Below, piece after piece: positions 8,987 through 17,159 of a DNA stretch of 64,000 nt (the stretch's first letter is position 1; every line of letters begins with the position of its first letter). Position numbers and translations under genes: made by a program. Source of the DNA: AEGEAN-183 sp045563675 (lineage in GTDB: Bacteria > Pseudomonadota > Gammaproteobacteria > Magnimaribacterales > Magnimaribacteraceae). The stretch lies in contig JBJLIX010000002.1 in NCBI GenBank assembly GCA_045563675.1, positions 124,001 to 188,000 of the forward strand, read 5' to 3'. The notes under the pieces were generated by a model. That model ran no database searches, was not told where the DNA came from, and was given only the letters and a program-made list of their open reading frames with translations.

Positions 8987-9826
8987 TTGCTTGATTCTAT
9001 AGATCATATAATTATTGCAGTAGAAGATATTTCTTCTTCAATTCAGGATTACACTAAAATTTTGGGTTTTCCTCCTGCTTGGCAGGGCACTCACCCCAGG
9101 CAAGGTACTGAGAATGCAATTTTCCCATTAGAAAACTTATATGTTGAATTACTGTCATCCAATAGCGAAGGCCCTGGTTCAGATATGGTTAATAGTTTTA
9201 TTGAATTAAATGGAGAAGGTCTGTGTGGAATTTCTTTATCCACTCCTGATATAGAAGTAGCTAGACAAAAGCTTCTGCTTGAAGGAATAGAGGTAGGCAA
9301 TGTGGTCAATGGTGAAGGAAAAGACAAAAATTCTGGAGAAATAAGAAAATGGAAAAATCTCTTTCTTCCTTCTTCTTCAACAAGAGGTTTATTTGCTTTC
9401 CTTATACAACATTCTGATGGTTCTCTTCCTTCACAAAAGAAAGATCATAAATCTGCCATAGAGAGACTAGATCATATTGTTATTAATACTAATGACCCTG
9501 AAGGGGTAATAAAGCTTTATAGAGATGTTTTTGATATAAGGTTAGCTTTAGATCAAACCGTAGAAAAATGGGGCGGCAGAATGCTTTTTTTTAGATTGAA
9601 TCACACCACTATAGAAGTAATTGCTAGAGATAACAAAGAAGAATTGAAAGACACATTATGGGGATTGGCCTGGGTAGTTAAAGATTTAGAGGCTGCTTAT
9701 TCTCGATTAATTTCTGAAGGATTAGAGGTAACAGAAATAAAGGACGGTAGAAAACCAAAAACCAAGGTAGCAACTGTAAAATCAAATACCCGAAATATTC
9801 CTACTCTACTTATACAACATCTTTAG
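8987..9826 (+). CDS. Two-domain VOC (glyoxalase/extradiol-like) protein
   Basis: A 279-residue protein with two vicinal oxygen chelate modules. The first opens with SIDHIIIAVEDISSSIQDY (residues 3-21) and the second with RLDHIVINTNDPEGV (about 160-174). Each gives a His at the position of a metal ligand. The start is a TTG at 8987 with an AGAAGA sequence before it; no ATG is available nearby. VOC proteins isomerise, epimerise or oxygenate small substrates using a metal ion. The length and duplicate organisation fit the glyoxalase-like domain group. It converges with the YwaF-like gene, overlapping it by 17 bp. Substrate unknown. Confidence 0.72.
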   Translation: MLDSIDHIIIAVEDISSSIQDYTKILGFPPAWQGTHPRQGTENAIFPLENLYVELLSSNSEGPGSDMVNSFIELNGEGLCGISLSTPDIEVARQKLLLEGIEVGNVVNGEGKDKNSGEIRKWKNLFLPSSSTRGLFAFLIQHSDGSLPSQKKDHKSAIERLDHIVINTNDPEGVIKLYRDVFDIRLALDQTVEKWGGRMLFFRLNHTTIEVIARDNKEELKDTLWGLAWVVKDLEAAYSRLISEGLEVTEIKDGRKPKTKVATVKSNTRNIPTLLIQHL

Positions 9827-10520
9827 ATTTGATTTGGTCGTAAACCCAATAGGGAAGGTAAATGACAGTGAACATAATTAAACCTAAAAAAACTACGATC
9901 GGTATATGTCTAGGTGGTTCTGGCATTATGTCCATTATCGAAGCTCCGTCTGGTCGTGCTCCTAAATACCAATAGTTAGCTGGCGGCCCAAGAATTAAAT
10001 TAATAATATAGATAAATGCCAAAACTATTAAGGAAACTAAGATAGCTCGTTTTACTGAATCAATTTGAGGTCTATTTCCCAATGTAATTGAAGCGAAACC
10101 AATTGCTAGAAGCATACCTCCGTGGCTTAGATAAAAAATAATAAAAATTAGATCCGGAAAGTCTAAAGGAGTGTCGGGTTGTAACAAAGCCATTAAACCT
10201 CCTCCTATACCCCAAAAGAAAGAAACTTCATAGAGGATTCTTTTCTTGGTTATGAGAAATGCAGAAATTGAGAGAGCCGATAAAGCGCACATATGGAAAG
10301 GTAGGACTTTAATAAGATCGTAATCAAAAAACTGACTCCAATAGTAGGGTTTAAGAAGTTCATTTAGAGTTAGAACAGAAGCCAGTATAATCCCAAACCA
10401 GTATTGGGCACTTCTAGTCACTTTTTTTAAGAGTACTGGCAGGAATATAGCAGTTAATATTACCAACAGAATTGCTAAAAGATGATCGGTGCCAAAAAGA
10501 ATAAATGGTTCTGCTTCCAT
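9810..10520 (-). CDS. YwaF/TIGR02206-family integral membrane protein
   Basis: A 236-residue membrane protein with about seven hydrophobic segments. Family hallmarks are LPFHMCALSAL (about residues 84-94), a glycine-rich GIGGGLMALLQPD, the SHGGM turn and the GPPANYWYLGARPDGAS loop near the end, which together match TIGR02206/YwaF (related to TMEM164). Bacterial members have no well-defined biochemical role as far as I know. It is transcribed away from the following transporter gene, with a 64-bp divergent gap, and overlaps the VOC gene at its 3' end. Confidence 0.75.
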   Translation of the reverse strand: MEAEPFILFGTDHLLAILLVILTAIFLPVLLKKVTRSAQYWFGIILASVLTLNELLKPYYWSQFFDYDLIKVLPFHMCALSALSISAFLITKKRILYEVSFFWGIGGGLMALLQPDTPLDFPDLIFIIFYLSHGGMLLAIGFASITLGNRPQIDSVKRAILVSLIVLAFIYIINLILGPPANYWYLGARPDGASIMDIMPEPPRHIPIVVFLGLIMFTVIYLPYWVYDQIKSKDVV

Positions 10521-10584
10521 TAGTTAGACTAGTTTTTTAAGATGGTAATGGTTTTGAGCATTATATTATTTTAAAAATGGTCTT

Positions 10585-11859
10585 ATGAGTCAAATAAGTG
10601 AAACATTTTTCCCGAAAGTAGAAAGAAAAGAGTTTTTTCCTTTATTAAAATCTTTTGGTTTTTTCTTTTTTGTTTTGGCCTCATGGTACGCCTTGAGGCC
10701 AGTCAGAAATGAAATGGCCATAGAGGGTGGAATTTTTAATTTACCCTACATTTTATTAGCCATTGTTGTAGTTATGGGCTTAATTAACCCAGTTTATTCT
10801 TGGGTCATTTCAAAAGTTAAAAAAAATAGAATAGTTATATATTGCTATGCTTTCTTTATTTTTAACCTAATAATTTTTCTAGTTTGTTGGTCCTTATTGG
10901 GCGAACAAGGCAGACAATGGACTGGAAGAGCTTTCTACGTCTGGTGCAACGTTTATTCATTTTTTGTTGTTTCAATATTCTGGGTCACAGTAATAAATTA
11001 CTTTAGTACTGAAGACGCTAAAAGAGTTTTTGGAGTAATTAGTGCCGGTGGTTCGTTAGGAGCATTTTTTGGTTCTACCACAGCAAAATATTTTTCTTCA
11101 GAATTATGCGGTAAGAGCACAATTTCTGATTTAGGACCTATTTCTTTAATATTCTTTTCTATTAGCTGTCTTTTAATAGCTATTGTTTTGTCTAGAAGTC
11201 TGACATCAAGCTCACAACGAATTAGTAAAGCTGAGAATGAAGAAGCTATAGGAGGCTCTAGTATTGAAGCATTTAAAAATATTTTAAAGAATATACCCGT
11301 GAGGTTGATGGCTTTATATATATTGCTATGGACAGGGTTATCAACCATAGCATGGATGATTTCTTTAACAATAATCCAGGATTGGTCAAGTGACCCGTGT
11401 GAAAGGACAGCTTTTTTTGCTCAGATTGAACAAATAGTTACTCCCTTAACTCTAATCATGCAATTCTTTTTTACTTCTTACTTATTAAGAACAGTTGGAA
11501 TTGTTCCTATACTAACTCTTTATGGAGTTTTCCTTTTAATTGCTTTTGGAGTTTATGCCACTTACCCGACTATAACAGCAGTGCTAGTTTTAACTGTTTT
11601 AATTAGGGTATTTGAGTACGGATTCAATAAACCTACAAGAGAGACAATTTTCACTAGCTTAGCCAAGCAGGATAGATATAAATCCACCGTAATGATGGAC
11701 ACTTTTGTTGCAAGAACAGGCGATTATCTTGGAGGTCAATCAGTAACGCTATTAACTGTTTTCGGTTTGGCTATAGGTTCCATAGCTTTTACAGCTTTAC
11801 CTGTCGCAGTTCTTTTATCCTTTGTAGGCTATAAAGCTGCAAAATCAGCAAAATTATAA
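10585..11859 (+). CDS. ATP/ADP-translocase-like (NTT/Tlc family) or MFS membrane transporter
   Basis: A 424-residue polytopic membrane protein with about 11-12 hydrophobic segments. The opening stretch (FFFFVLASWYALRPVRNEMAIEGG) resembles the Npt/Tlc-like branch of the major facilitator fold, found in many free-living proteobacteria besides the energy parasites in which nucleotide exchange was shown. A TM4-TM5 region with VFGVISAGGSLGAFFGS is typical. Cargo cannot be read from sequence; free-living members are usually left as MFS transporters. The Rieske gene follows after 2 bp, so the two are probably co-transcribed. Confidence 0.7.
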   Translation: MSQISETFFPKVERKEFFPLLKSFGFFFFVLASWYALRPVRNEMAIEGGIFNLPYILLAIVVVMGLINPVYSWVISKVKKNRIVIYCYAFFIFNLIIFLVCWSLLGEQGRQWTGRAFYVWCNVYSFFVVSIFWVTVINYFSTEDAKRVFGVISAGGSLGAFFGSTTAKYFSSELCGKSTISDLGPISLIFFSISCLLIAIVLSRSLTSSSQRISKAENEEAIGGSSIEAFKNILKNIPVRLMALYILLWTGLSTIAWMISLTIIQDWSSDPCERTAFFAQIEQIVTPLTLIMQFFFTSYLLRTVGIVPILTLYGVFLLIAFGVYATYPTITAVLVLTVLIRVFEYGFNKPTRETIFTSLAKQDRYKSTVMMDTFVARTGDYLGGQSVTLLTVFGLAIGSIAFTALPVAVLLSFVGYKAAKSAKL

Positions 11860-11861
11860 AA

Positions 11862-12188
11862 ATGAAGGATTCTGATCAGTATATAGAGGTCTTAGATTGT
11901 TCTGATATTGAAATGGGTCATTCAGTTTCAGTTAATTTGGATGGAACGAATGTATTAATATGCAATACAGAAGAAGGTTTCTTTGCTGTAGAAGATATGT
12001 GCACGCATGCGCTTATCCCTCTTTGTGGAGGATTAATTCAAGGTACTTTAATAAGCTGTCCACTTCATGGGGCAGTTTTTGATCTCAAGACCGGGGAAGT
12101 TATGTCTCCTCCTGCTTTTGAAGATTTAAAAACTTTTAAACTAAAAATTGAAGGAACATCTATAAAAGTTCTAAAACCTGAAACTTAA
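11862..12188 (+). CDS. Rieske [2Fe-2S] ferredoxin
   Basis: A 108-residue protein with both halves of a Rieske cluster site: CTHA (about residues 47-50) and CPLHGAVFD (about 67-75), giving two Cys and two His ligands. The length is that of free-standing ferredoxins of ring-hydroxylating dioxygenases or NirD-like subunits. It has no signal peptide or membrane anchor, so it is a soluble electron carrier. The gene starts 2 bp after the transporter stop. No dioxygenase alpha subunit or reductase lies next to it, so its redox partner must be elsewhere; the downstream hydroxylase region is flavin-based. Confidence 0.88.
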   Translation: MKDSDQYIEVLDCSDIEMGHSVSVNLDGTNVLICNTEEGFFAVEDMCTHALIPLCGGLIQGTLISCPLHGAVFDLKTGEVMSPPAFEDLKTFKLKIEGTSIKVLKPET

Positions 12189-12246
12189 TCATTTTTACTT
12201 TATTTCAGTTAAGCTATGCAGTATTAATTTTTTAAATAATTAGTAT

Positions 12247-13086
12247 ATGAACGATAAAGAAATGTTTGTTCTTACTGAGGATGTAAGTAATGGCATTAGA
12301 AAGGTAGTCCTTAATAGATCAGACAAGCGAAATGCCCTGTCTAACTCACTAAGAAAACAGTTATTTTCTGCTCTAGAGGAGGCAGATAACGATAAATCAG
12401 TTAAAGTAATTATAATTAGCGGTTCAGGTGTTTGTTTTAGTTCTGGTTATGATTTATCTTCAGATGTTTCTAAAGAATTACCTTATCACACAGGAAAAAC
12501 AGATGGTTTCTGGCCTAGACATGTAGTGGAGGGGGCATTTAGGATTTGGGATCTTTCAACTCCAGTAATAGCACAAGTCCATGGATATTGCTTAGCGGGA
12601 GGTACAGAATTAGCTGCTAGTTGCGATCTTGTTTATGTATCTGAAGACGCTGAAATTGGTTACCCCGTAGTCAGGTCTATGAGCCCCCCAGATAATCAGT
12701 TTTTTCCTTGGCTCCTAGGAATGAGAAATGCAATGGAAATGATGCTTACGGGAGAATCAATGTCTGGAAAAGAGGCTGTAGAGAAAGGTTTTGCAAATAA
12801 ATGTTTTAAGCCAGAACATCTTGAAAGTGAAGTCCATAAAATTGCTGAAAAAGTAGCTCAAGTTCCTCCTGAATTACAAGCTATGAACAAGAGATCAGTT
12901 CATAGACAAATGGAAGCTATGGGAATGAGAACTGGAATAAGGTCCGGTACTGAAATTCAAGCATTAGCTATGCACTCTAAAGCAACAAAAGATCATCTTA
13001 AGGAGTTATCTGAAGGATTAACTGAGGCACTTAATAAAAGAGATTCAAAATTTGGCGATTACAGGACTTCTAAAAAAAAGAAATAG
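12247..13086 (+). CDS. Enoyl-CoA hydratase/isomerase family protein
   Basis: A 279-residue crotonase-fold protein. The first oxyanion-hole strand is SGVCFSSGYDLS and the second is GYCLAGGTELAASCD, followed by the AEIGYPVVRSM loop. The position that is a catalytic Glu in true hydratases is not clearly conserved, so isomerase, hydrolase or lyase activity is equally possible. It acts on acyl-CoA thioesters in the cytoplasm. It sits 58 bp after the Rieske gene, and its 3' end overlaps the small lipoprotein gene. The substrate is not evident. Confidence 0.82.
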   Translation: MNDKEMFVLTEDVSNGIRKVVLNRSDKRNALSNSLRKQLFSALEEADNDKSVKVIIISGSGVCFSSGYDLSSDVSKELPYHTGKTDGFWPRHVVEGAFRIWDLSTPVIAQVHGYCLAGGTELAASCDLVYVSEDAEIGYPVVRSMSPPDNQFFPWLLGMRNAMEMMLTGESMSGKEAVEKGFANKCFKPEHLESEVHKIAEKVAQVPPELQAMNKRSVHRQMEAMGMRTGIRSGTEIQALAMHSKATKDHLKELSEGLTEALNKRDSKFGDYRTSKKKK

Positions 13087-13429
13087 GTTCTTAATATTCT
13101 TTTGGATCTTTTTCATGTCATGCTCTAACCAGAAAGAGGCTATAGGAGCAAAGTGGATAGGGGATTCTGATTTTATGTTTGTTACAGAAAATAAAATGAA
13201 GATGCATTACGCTACTCAGGTTTCAGGAAAGATAGCCTTTATAGGTGGTATTTACGAAGTATTGAAAAGCAATACTACTGAAGTATTAGAAAAACTAGAA
13301 GTAACACAAATAGAATTTGAAACAAGATCAGATGGTCTTAAATATTGTAGACTTTGGGGCCAAGTATCCAATTCAAAAGAAGAAAGTTATTTAATTGCTT
13401 ATGATTGTGAGCCAGTTTATTCAGAATAA
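13052..13429 (+). CDS. Small putative lipoprotein
   Basis: A frame of up to 125 residues starting with TTG at 13052, inside the end of the enoyl-CoA hydratase gene (35-bp overlap). The N-terminus KKRNRFLIFFWIFFMSC is a good type II signal peptide ending in a Cys at about residue 24, which would be lipidated. The remaining 100 residues are soluble with no family I recognise (GAKWIGDSDFMFVTENKMK, LKYCRLWGQVS). There is no clear ribosome site for the TTG, so expression may depend on translation of the upstream gene. It converges with the SDR gene, overlapping by 9 bp. Confidence 0.6.
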   Translation: MAITGLLKKRNRFLIFFWIFFMSCSNQKEAIGAKWIGDSDFMFVTENKMKMHYATQVSGKIAFIGGIYEVLKSNTTEVLEKLEVTQIEFETRSDGLKYCRLWGQVSNSKEESYLIAYDCEPVYSE

Positions 13430-14200
13430 CCCTTCATAAGAACCGCCATCCATTTGGATATTTTGTCCAGATATAAAACCAGCATGCTGGCTACAAAGAA
13501 AAGCGCAAGTAGCTCCAAATTCTTTAGGATCGCCAAATCTTTTTGCAGCCAATGAAGAGGTTATTTCTTTTCTTGCCTCTTCCCTGCTTATTCCTTTTGA
13601 TTCCATAAGCATTTCCGTCATGAAGACTTGCCTTTCAGTATCAAATCTTTCAGGTAATAAATTATTAATAGTTACATTGTCAGCAGCTACTTGTTTTGAA
13701 ATACCTTTTGAAAAAGCTGTTAAACCTGCTCTGGCTGAAGTCGAGAGACTCATCATGGGATGAGGAGACTTAACCATGGCAGAAGTAATGTTTATTATTC
13801 GTCCAAATTTTCTACTTTGCATAATAGGCAAAAAAGCTTTTATTAACATAACTGCTGACAGAAGGTTAGATTCAAGAGCTTCAACCCATTGATCTTTATT
13901 CAACTCAAGGAAATTGCCTGGGGAAGGACCCCCATTATTATTTATTAAAATATCTAAATTAGTGCACTGACTGATAAGTTCTTCTCTTCCTTTTTCGGTA
14001 TTTAAATCAGCAACCACATAATCAACTGAACCTATTTTCATTGAAGAGATTTCTTTTTGAACTTTTATTAAATCTTTTTCATTCCTAGAGTTGATTACAA
14101 CATTAACTCCTTCTTGTGCCAGTGAAGTTGCACATGCTTTGCCAAGCCCCTTTGAAGAAGCACAAATCAAAGCTTTTTTTCCTTTTATGCCTAAATCCAT
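13421..14200 (-). CDS. SDR-family oxidoreductase-like protein lacking the catalytic Tyr-Lys
   Basis: A 259-residue Rossmann protein of the short-chain dehydrogenase superfamily: nucleotide-binding CASSKGLG near residue 13, LINNNGG in the middle, and a C-terminal ISGQNIQMDGGS typical of FabG-like enzymes. At the active site, where SDRs have YxxxK, it reads SLSTSARAGL, so Tyr is replaced by Ser and Lys by Arg. A known SDR subgroup has this SxARAGL pattern and its activity is unclear. It is the last gene of the minus-strand run with the flavin hydroxylase, 1 bp behind it, so it probably acts on a product of that pathway or binds a cofactor without classical chemistry. Confidence 0.8.
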   Translation of the reverse strand: MDLGIKGKKALICASSKGLGKACATSLAQEGVNVVINSRNEKDLIKVQKEISSMKIGSVDYVVADLNTEKGREELISQCTNLDILINNNGGPSPGNFLELNKDQWVEALESNLLSAVMLIKAFLPIMQSRKFGRIINITSAMVKSPHPMMSLSTSARAGLTAFSKGISKQVAADNVTINNLLPERFDTERQVFMTEMLMESKGISREEARKEITSSLAAKRFGDPKEFGATCAFLCSQHAGFISGQNIQMDGGSYEGLF

Positions 14201-14201
14201 A

Positions 14202-15728
14202 CTAAATACTTAATCTTTTTTGTAGATCCTTAGTTAAATCATAAAAAGATATCTTATCTGAAGTTGATCCAAAAATGTGTCTATCAGGTCTTAGAATATA
14301 AATATCATTTTTTACCATCATATCCTTGATCAAAGGATTTAATTCCAATATGTCCTTATCCAGGATAACAAACTCAGCTTTTATTTTTTCATAAAACTTT
14401 TTCTGATGTAATTCCAATTCAACTATCTTCTTTGATACTACACAAAAATTTTTACCCAATAAATTATCAAGTCTTTTTTTACATTTTAATCCTTCCATTA
14501 AGAGGGGTTGCGGGAAAAGGAAGCCAGCCATACTATCTTTATCTGAAGATCCATTAAAGAAGATACCTTCTTTTAATGGCGGTATAGAATAAGAACCGTA
14601 TCCTTTTTCCACTAACTCTTTCGGAACACTTGAAATATCTCCATTTTGAACTCCTGCAGCATAAGCAGTTATGAGTTTTCCTATAGAAGCCGATCCTTCG
14701 ACCACAAATCTACTATGAGGTTTTCTTTCAGATTCATAAGTATCTAATAAAGATTCAGGAAAATATTTTTTTATTACCCCGGTGAGCTTCCAACTAAGAT
14801 TTAAGGCATCTCTGTAACCAGACATCATACCTTGACCCATAAAGGGTGGGTTTTGATGAGCTGCATCTCCCATAACAAAACAATTATCTTTTTTAAAATG
14901 CTTTGCTAGTAAGGAATGGAATCTGTAAACAGTAGCTCTAACAATTTTATAATCACTTGCTTTTAGCCAAGGAGAAATAAGTTCTTGTATTTTCTCTTGT
15001 TTGAGAATCTCTTCTTTAGTTTCACCCTCTAATAAAATGAATTCCCATCTACGAAAGGGTAAGTGAGCAGGAATATATGTACATATTCTTGTAGGATCGC
15101 ATATTTGAGCAGCATAGTTAGGTAGTTTATTTTTAATATTTAGCTCTACATCAACAACAAGCCAATTTTTATCGTAATCAAGATCTTCATGCTCAATTTG
15201 CATAATTTTTCTTACTTTACTTGAAGCACCATCTGCACCTAAAACATACTTGGTTGTATAAGAGTTCTTTTTCTCTCTTTTAACATCCAGTGTCTTTATT
15301 TCGTAATAATTGTCCCTAGGAATAATATCTATTAACTCAGTGCCTAGTTGTATTGAACAATCTGTACTCAAAAGTTTTTTTCTCAGTAAAGAGTCTGTAA
15401 AGGGCTGATGGAACATCAAGCTTGGCATCCATCCATTTTTTGTTATTAAGCCTTCTGGCATTTTTATGCCACTTATTTCTTTTAAATTGTTATCTAAAAA
15501 ATATGCACCTTCAACCTGTGTTCCATTATCTAAATAAATTCTTTCTAGATTTAACCTCTGCAACATTCTTAGGCCTTCATCATCTATAGTTACAGCCCTA
15601 GGAAGATTGTAAATTTCGGTGTCCTTATCAATACACAAGACCTTGATAGAAGAATCGTCTAAAAAAAGGGAACTTAACGTACCGGCAGGTCCAAGACCTA
15701 TTACAGCAACATCAAATTCGGGTTTCAT
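14202..15728 (-). CDS. FAD-dependent aromatic hydroxylase (MhpA/PheA-like)
   Basis: A 508-residue class A flavoprotein monooxygenase. It has the N-terminal FAD dinucleotide motif DVAVIGLGPAGT (residues 5-16), a DG-type motif VLGADGASSKVR (about 162-173) and the second FAD motif GDAAHQNPPFMGQGMMSGYRD (near 287-307). The best resemblance is to 3-(3-hydroxyphenyl)propionate hydroxylase (MhpA) and related phenol-type hydroxylases, which use NAD(P)H and oxygen to add an ortho hydroxyl. A C-terminal thioredoxin-like extension (residues about 400-508) is also usual for the group. It lies between two SDR genes on the same strand, with a VOC gene upstream. The exact ring substrate is unknown. Confidence 0.85.
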   Translation of the reverse strand: MKPEFDVAVIGLGPAGTLSSLFLDDSSIKVLCIDKDTEIYNLPRAVTIDDEGLRMLQRLNLERIYLDNGTQVEGAYFLDNNLKEISGIKMPEGLITKNGWMPSLMFHQPFTDSLLRKKLLSTDCSIQLGTELIDIIPRDNYYEIKTLDVKREKKNSYTTKYVLGADGASSKVRKIMQIEHEDLDYDKNWLVVDVELNIKNKLPNYAAQICDPTRICTYIPAHLPFRRWEFILLEGETKEEILKQEKIQELISPWLKASDYKIVRATVYRFHSLLAKHFKKDNCFVMGDAAHQNPPFMGQGMMSGYRDALNLSWKLTGVIKKYFPESLLDTYESERKPHSRFVVEGSASIGKLITAYAAGVQNGDISSVPKELVEKGYGSYSIPPLKEGIFFNGSSDKDSMAGFLFPQPLLMEGLKCKKRLDNLLGKNFCVVSKKIVELELHQKKFYEKIKAEFVILDKDILELNPLIKDMMVKNDIYILRPDRHIFGSTSDKISFYDLTKDLQKRLSI

Positions 15729-15746
15729 TTCGAAGGAGAAAAATTT

Positions 15747-16517
15747 CTACATTGTTAGGTGATATCCTCCATCAACCAGAACAGTTTCTCCTGTGACTGT
15801 TTTAGATACTTCTATGAAATTATAGATAGTATCTGCAACTTGTTCAGGAGTTACAGCTAAACCTAATGGAGTGCTAGATTCTAGATTTTTAATTGAGGCA
15901 TTATAGATTTCTTCTCCTAAACCTTTTTTTAACCATTCGCCTTGAATAAAGCCAGGGCAAATTGCATTCACTCTAATGGGGCCTAGATTTCTAGCCATAG
16001 ATTTAGTCATTGTATTTAAGGCTCCTTTCGACGAAGCATAAGCTATTGAACTTCCAATACCTTTAATACCTGCTATTGAAGAGATATTAGTTACACTAGG
16101 GTTGTCGCTTTTCAACAAATATTCTTTACAGGCCCTAACCATTTGGAATGGACCCACTACATTTACTTTATAGATATGAAGGAAATCATCTGCGTCTAAG
16201 CCCTCAAGGTCTGCATGGTCAAATACAAACTTAGTTGTACCAGCATTATTAACTAAACTATCTATACGACCCCATTTTGAAGTGGTCTCTTCTATGGTAT
16301 TTCTACAGGATTTGTCGTCAGCAACATCAGCTTTCACCGCAAGAGCTTCATTACCAAACTTTTCACATTCTTCTACGACTTTATTAGCGTCATCAATAGT
16401 TGAAGTGCAAGTTATAGTTACATTCCATCCTTTGGAAGCAAGAAGTACTGCTGTAGCCGCTCCCACACCTCTACTGCCCCCAGTTATTATTGCTACAGGG
16501 TTTTCTGACTTAGACAT
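15747..16517 (-). CDS. SDR-family oxidoreductase (FabG-like)
   Basis: A 256-residue short-chain dehydrogenase with a complete active site: TGGSRGVG (about residues 12-19) for NAD(P), NNAG in the central strand, ISSIAG, then YASSKGAL supplying Tyr and Lys, and VTGETVLVDGGY at the C-terminus. A GGAGAA sequence precedes the ATG at 16517. It follows the VOC gene by 32 bp and precedes the hydroxylase by 18 bp in the same minus-strand run, so it likely oxidises or reduces an alcohol/ketone or dihydrodiol intermediate in that pathway. Substrate not determined. Confidence 0.88.
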   Translation of the reverse strand: MSKSENPVAIITGGSRGVGAATAVLLASKGWNVTITCTSTIDDANKVVEECEKFGNEALAVKADVADDKSCRNTIEETTSKWGRIDSLVNNAGTTKFVFDHADLEGLDADDFLHIYKVNVVGPFQMVRACKEYLLKSDNPSVTNISSIAGIKGIGSSIAYASSKGALNTMTKSMARNLGPIRVNAICPGFIQGEWLKKGLGEEIYNASIKNLESSTPLGLAVTPEQVADTIYNFIEVSKTVTGETVLVDGGYHLTM

Positions 16518-16549
16518 ATTTTCTCCTTAAGTTTTCTTATACTTTATAT

Positions 16550-17074
16550 TTATTTTCTATTAACAAAATCTCTATTGCTTTCCTCTCTTTTTGCAAAAGT
16601 TGGCTCAGCATTAAAGGTTCTCTCTACCCACTCTAAGGCTTCTTTTTCATTAAAATTTGTATCCCAAACTATCCCTTGAGGCTGTTTTACATCCCAAGGC
16701 GTATCAAAAAAAACTTCTAGACCATTTCCTTCTGGGTCGCTGAAATAAAGAGAGAGTGCATTACCATGACATAATGGTAAATATTGGGTACCAACAGAAT
16801 CCAACCTTCCTTTTACTTCTTGCACTTCTTCAAAAGTCTCAACTCTGAAAGAAATGTGATTTAATGAAGATGCCTTTTCTGTATCTTCTCTTTCAACAAC
16901 AAAAGCTAATTGATGATGTTCATCTGGATCTTGACTAACAAAAATTATTTCAGGCCCATTTTCTACTATTGGTCCTCTGTCACTTACAGTAAAGCCTAGA
17001 GTGTCAGTATAAAACCCTAATATTTTATTTGAATCTTTAATATTTAATACTGTATGAGACCATTCAAGCTTCAT
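16550..17074 (-). CDS. Single-domain VOC protein (extradiol dioxygenase-like)
   Basis: A 174-residue vicinal oxygen chelate protein. Likely metal ligands are His7 (EWSHTVLNI), a His in SLNHISFRV near residue 73, and a Glu in GNGLEVFFDTPW near residue 120, the pattern of type I extradiol dioxygenases and glyoxalases. It is first in the minus-strand run VOC - SDR - flavin hydroxylase - SDR and reads away from the FAH-family gene. That setting suggests ring cleavage of a catechol made by the hydroxylase. It is shorter than canonical two-module extradiol enzymes, so a small-type dioxygenase or a simple isomerase are both possible. Confidence 0.75.
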   Translation of the reverse strand: MKLEWSHTVLNIKDSNKILGFYTDTLGFTVSDRGPIVENGPEIIFVSQDPDEHHQLAFVVEREDTEKASSLNHISFRVETFEEVQEVKGRLDSVGTQYLPLCHGNALSLYFSDPEGNGLEVFFDTPWDVKQPQGIVWDTNFNEKEALEWVERTFNAEPTFAKREESNRDFVNRK

Positions 17075-17143
17075 AAAACAATCCTATAATGAATAATTAA
17101 TGCTTCAAAAAACATATTAATCTTACTTGAACTAATACTCCAG

Positions 17144-17149
17144 TATAAT
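17144..17149 (+). promoter_or_regulatory. Possible -10 element of the FAH-family gene
   Basis: A perfect TATAAT lies 10 bases before the ATG at 17160, in the 85-bp divergent gap between the two catabolic arms. A good -35 at standard spacing is not visible. If used, transcription would begin almost at the start codon, giving a leaderless or nearly leaderless message; consistent with this there is no ribosome binding site before the ATG. Confidence 0.35.
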
Positions 17150-17159
17150 AAAAGTATCT

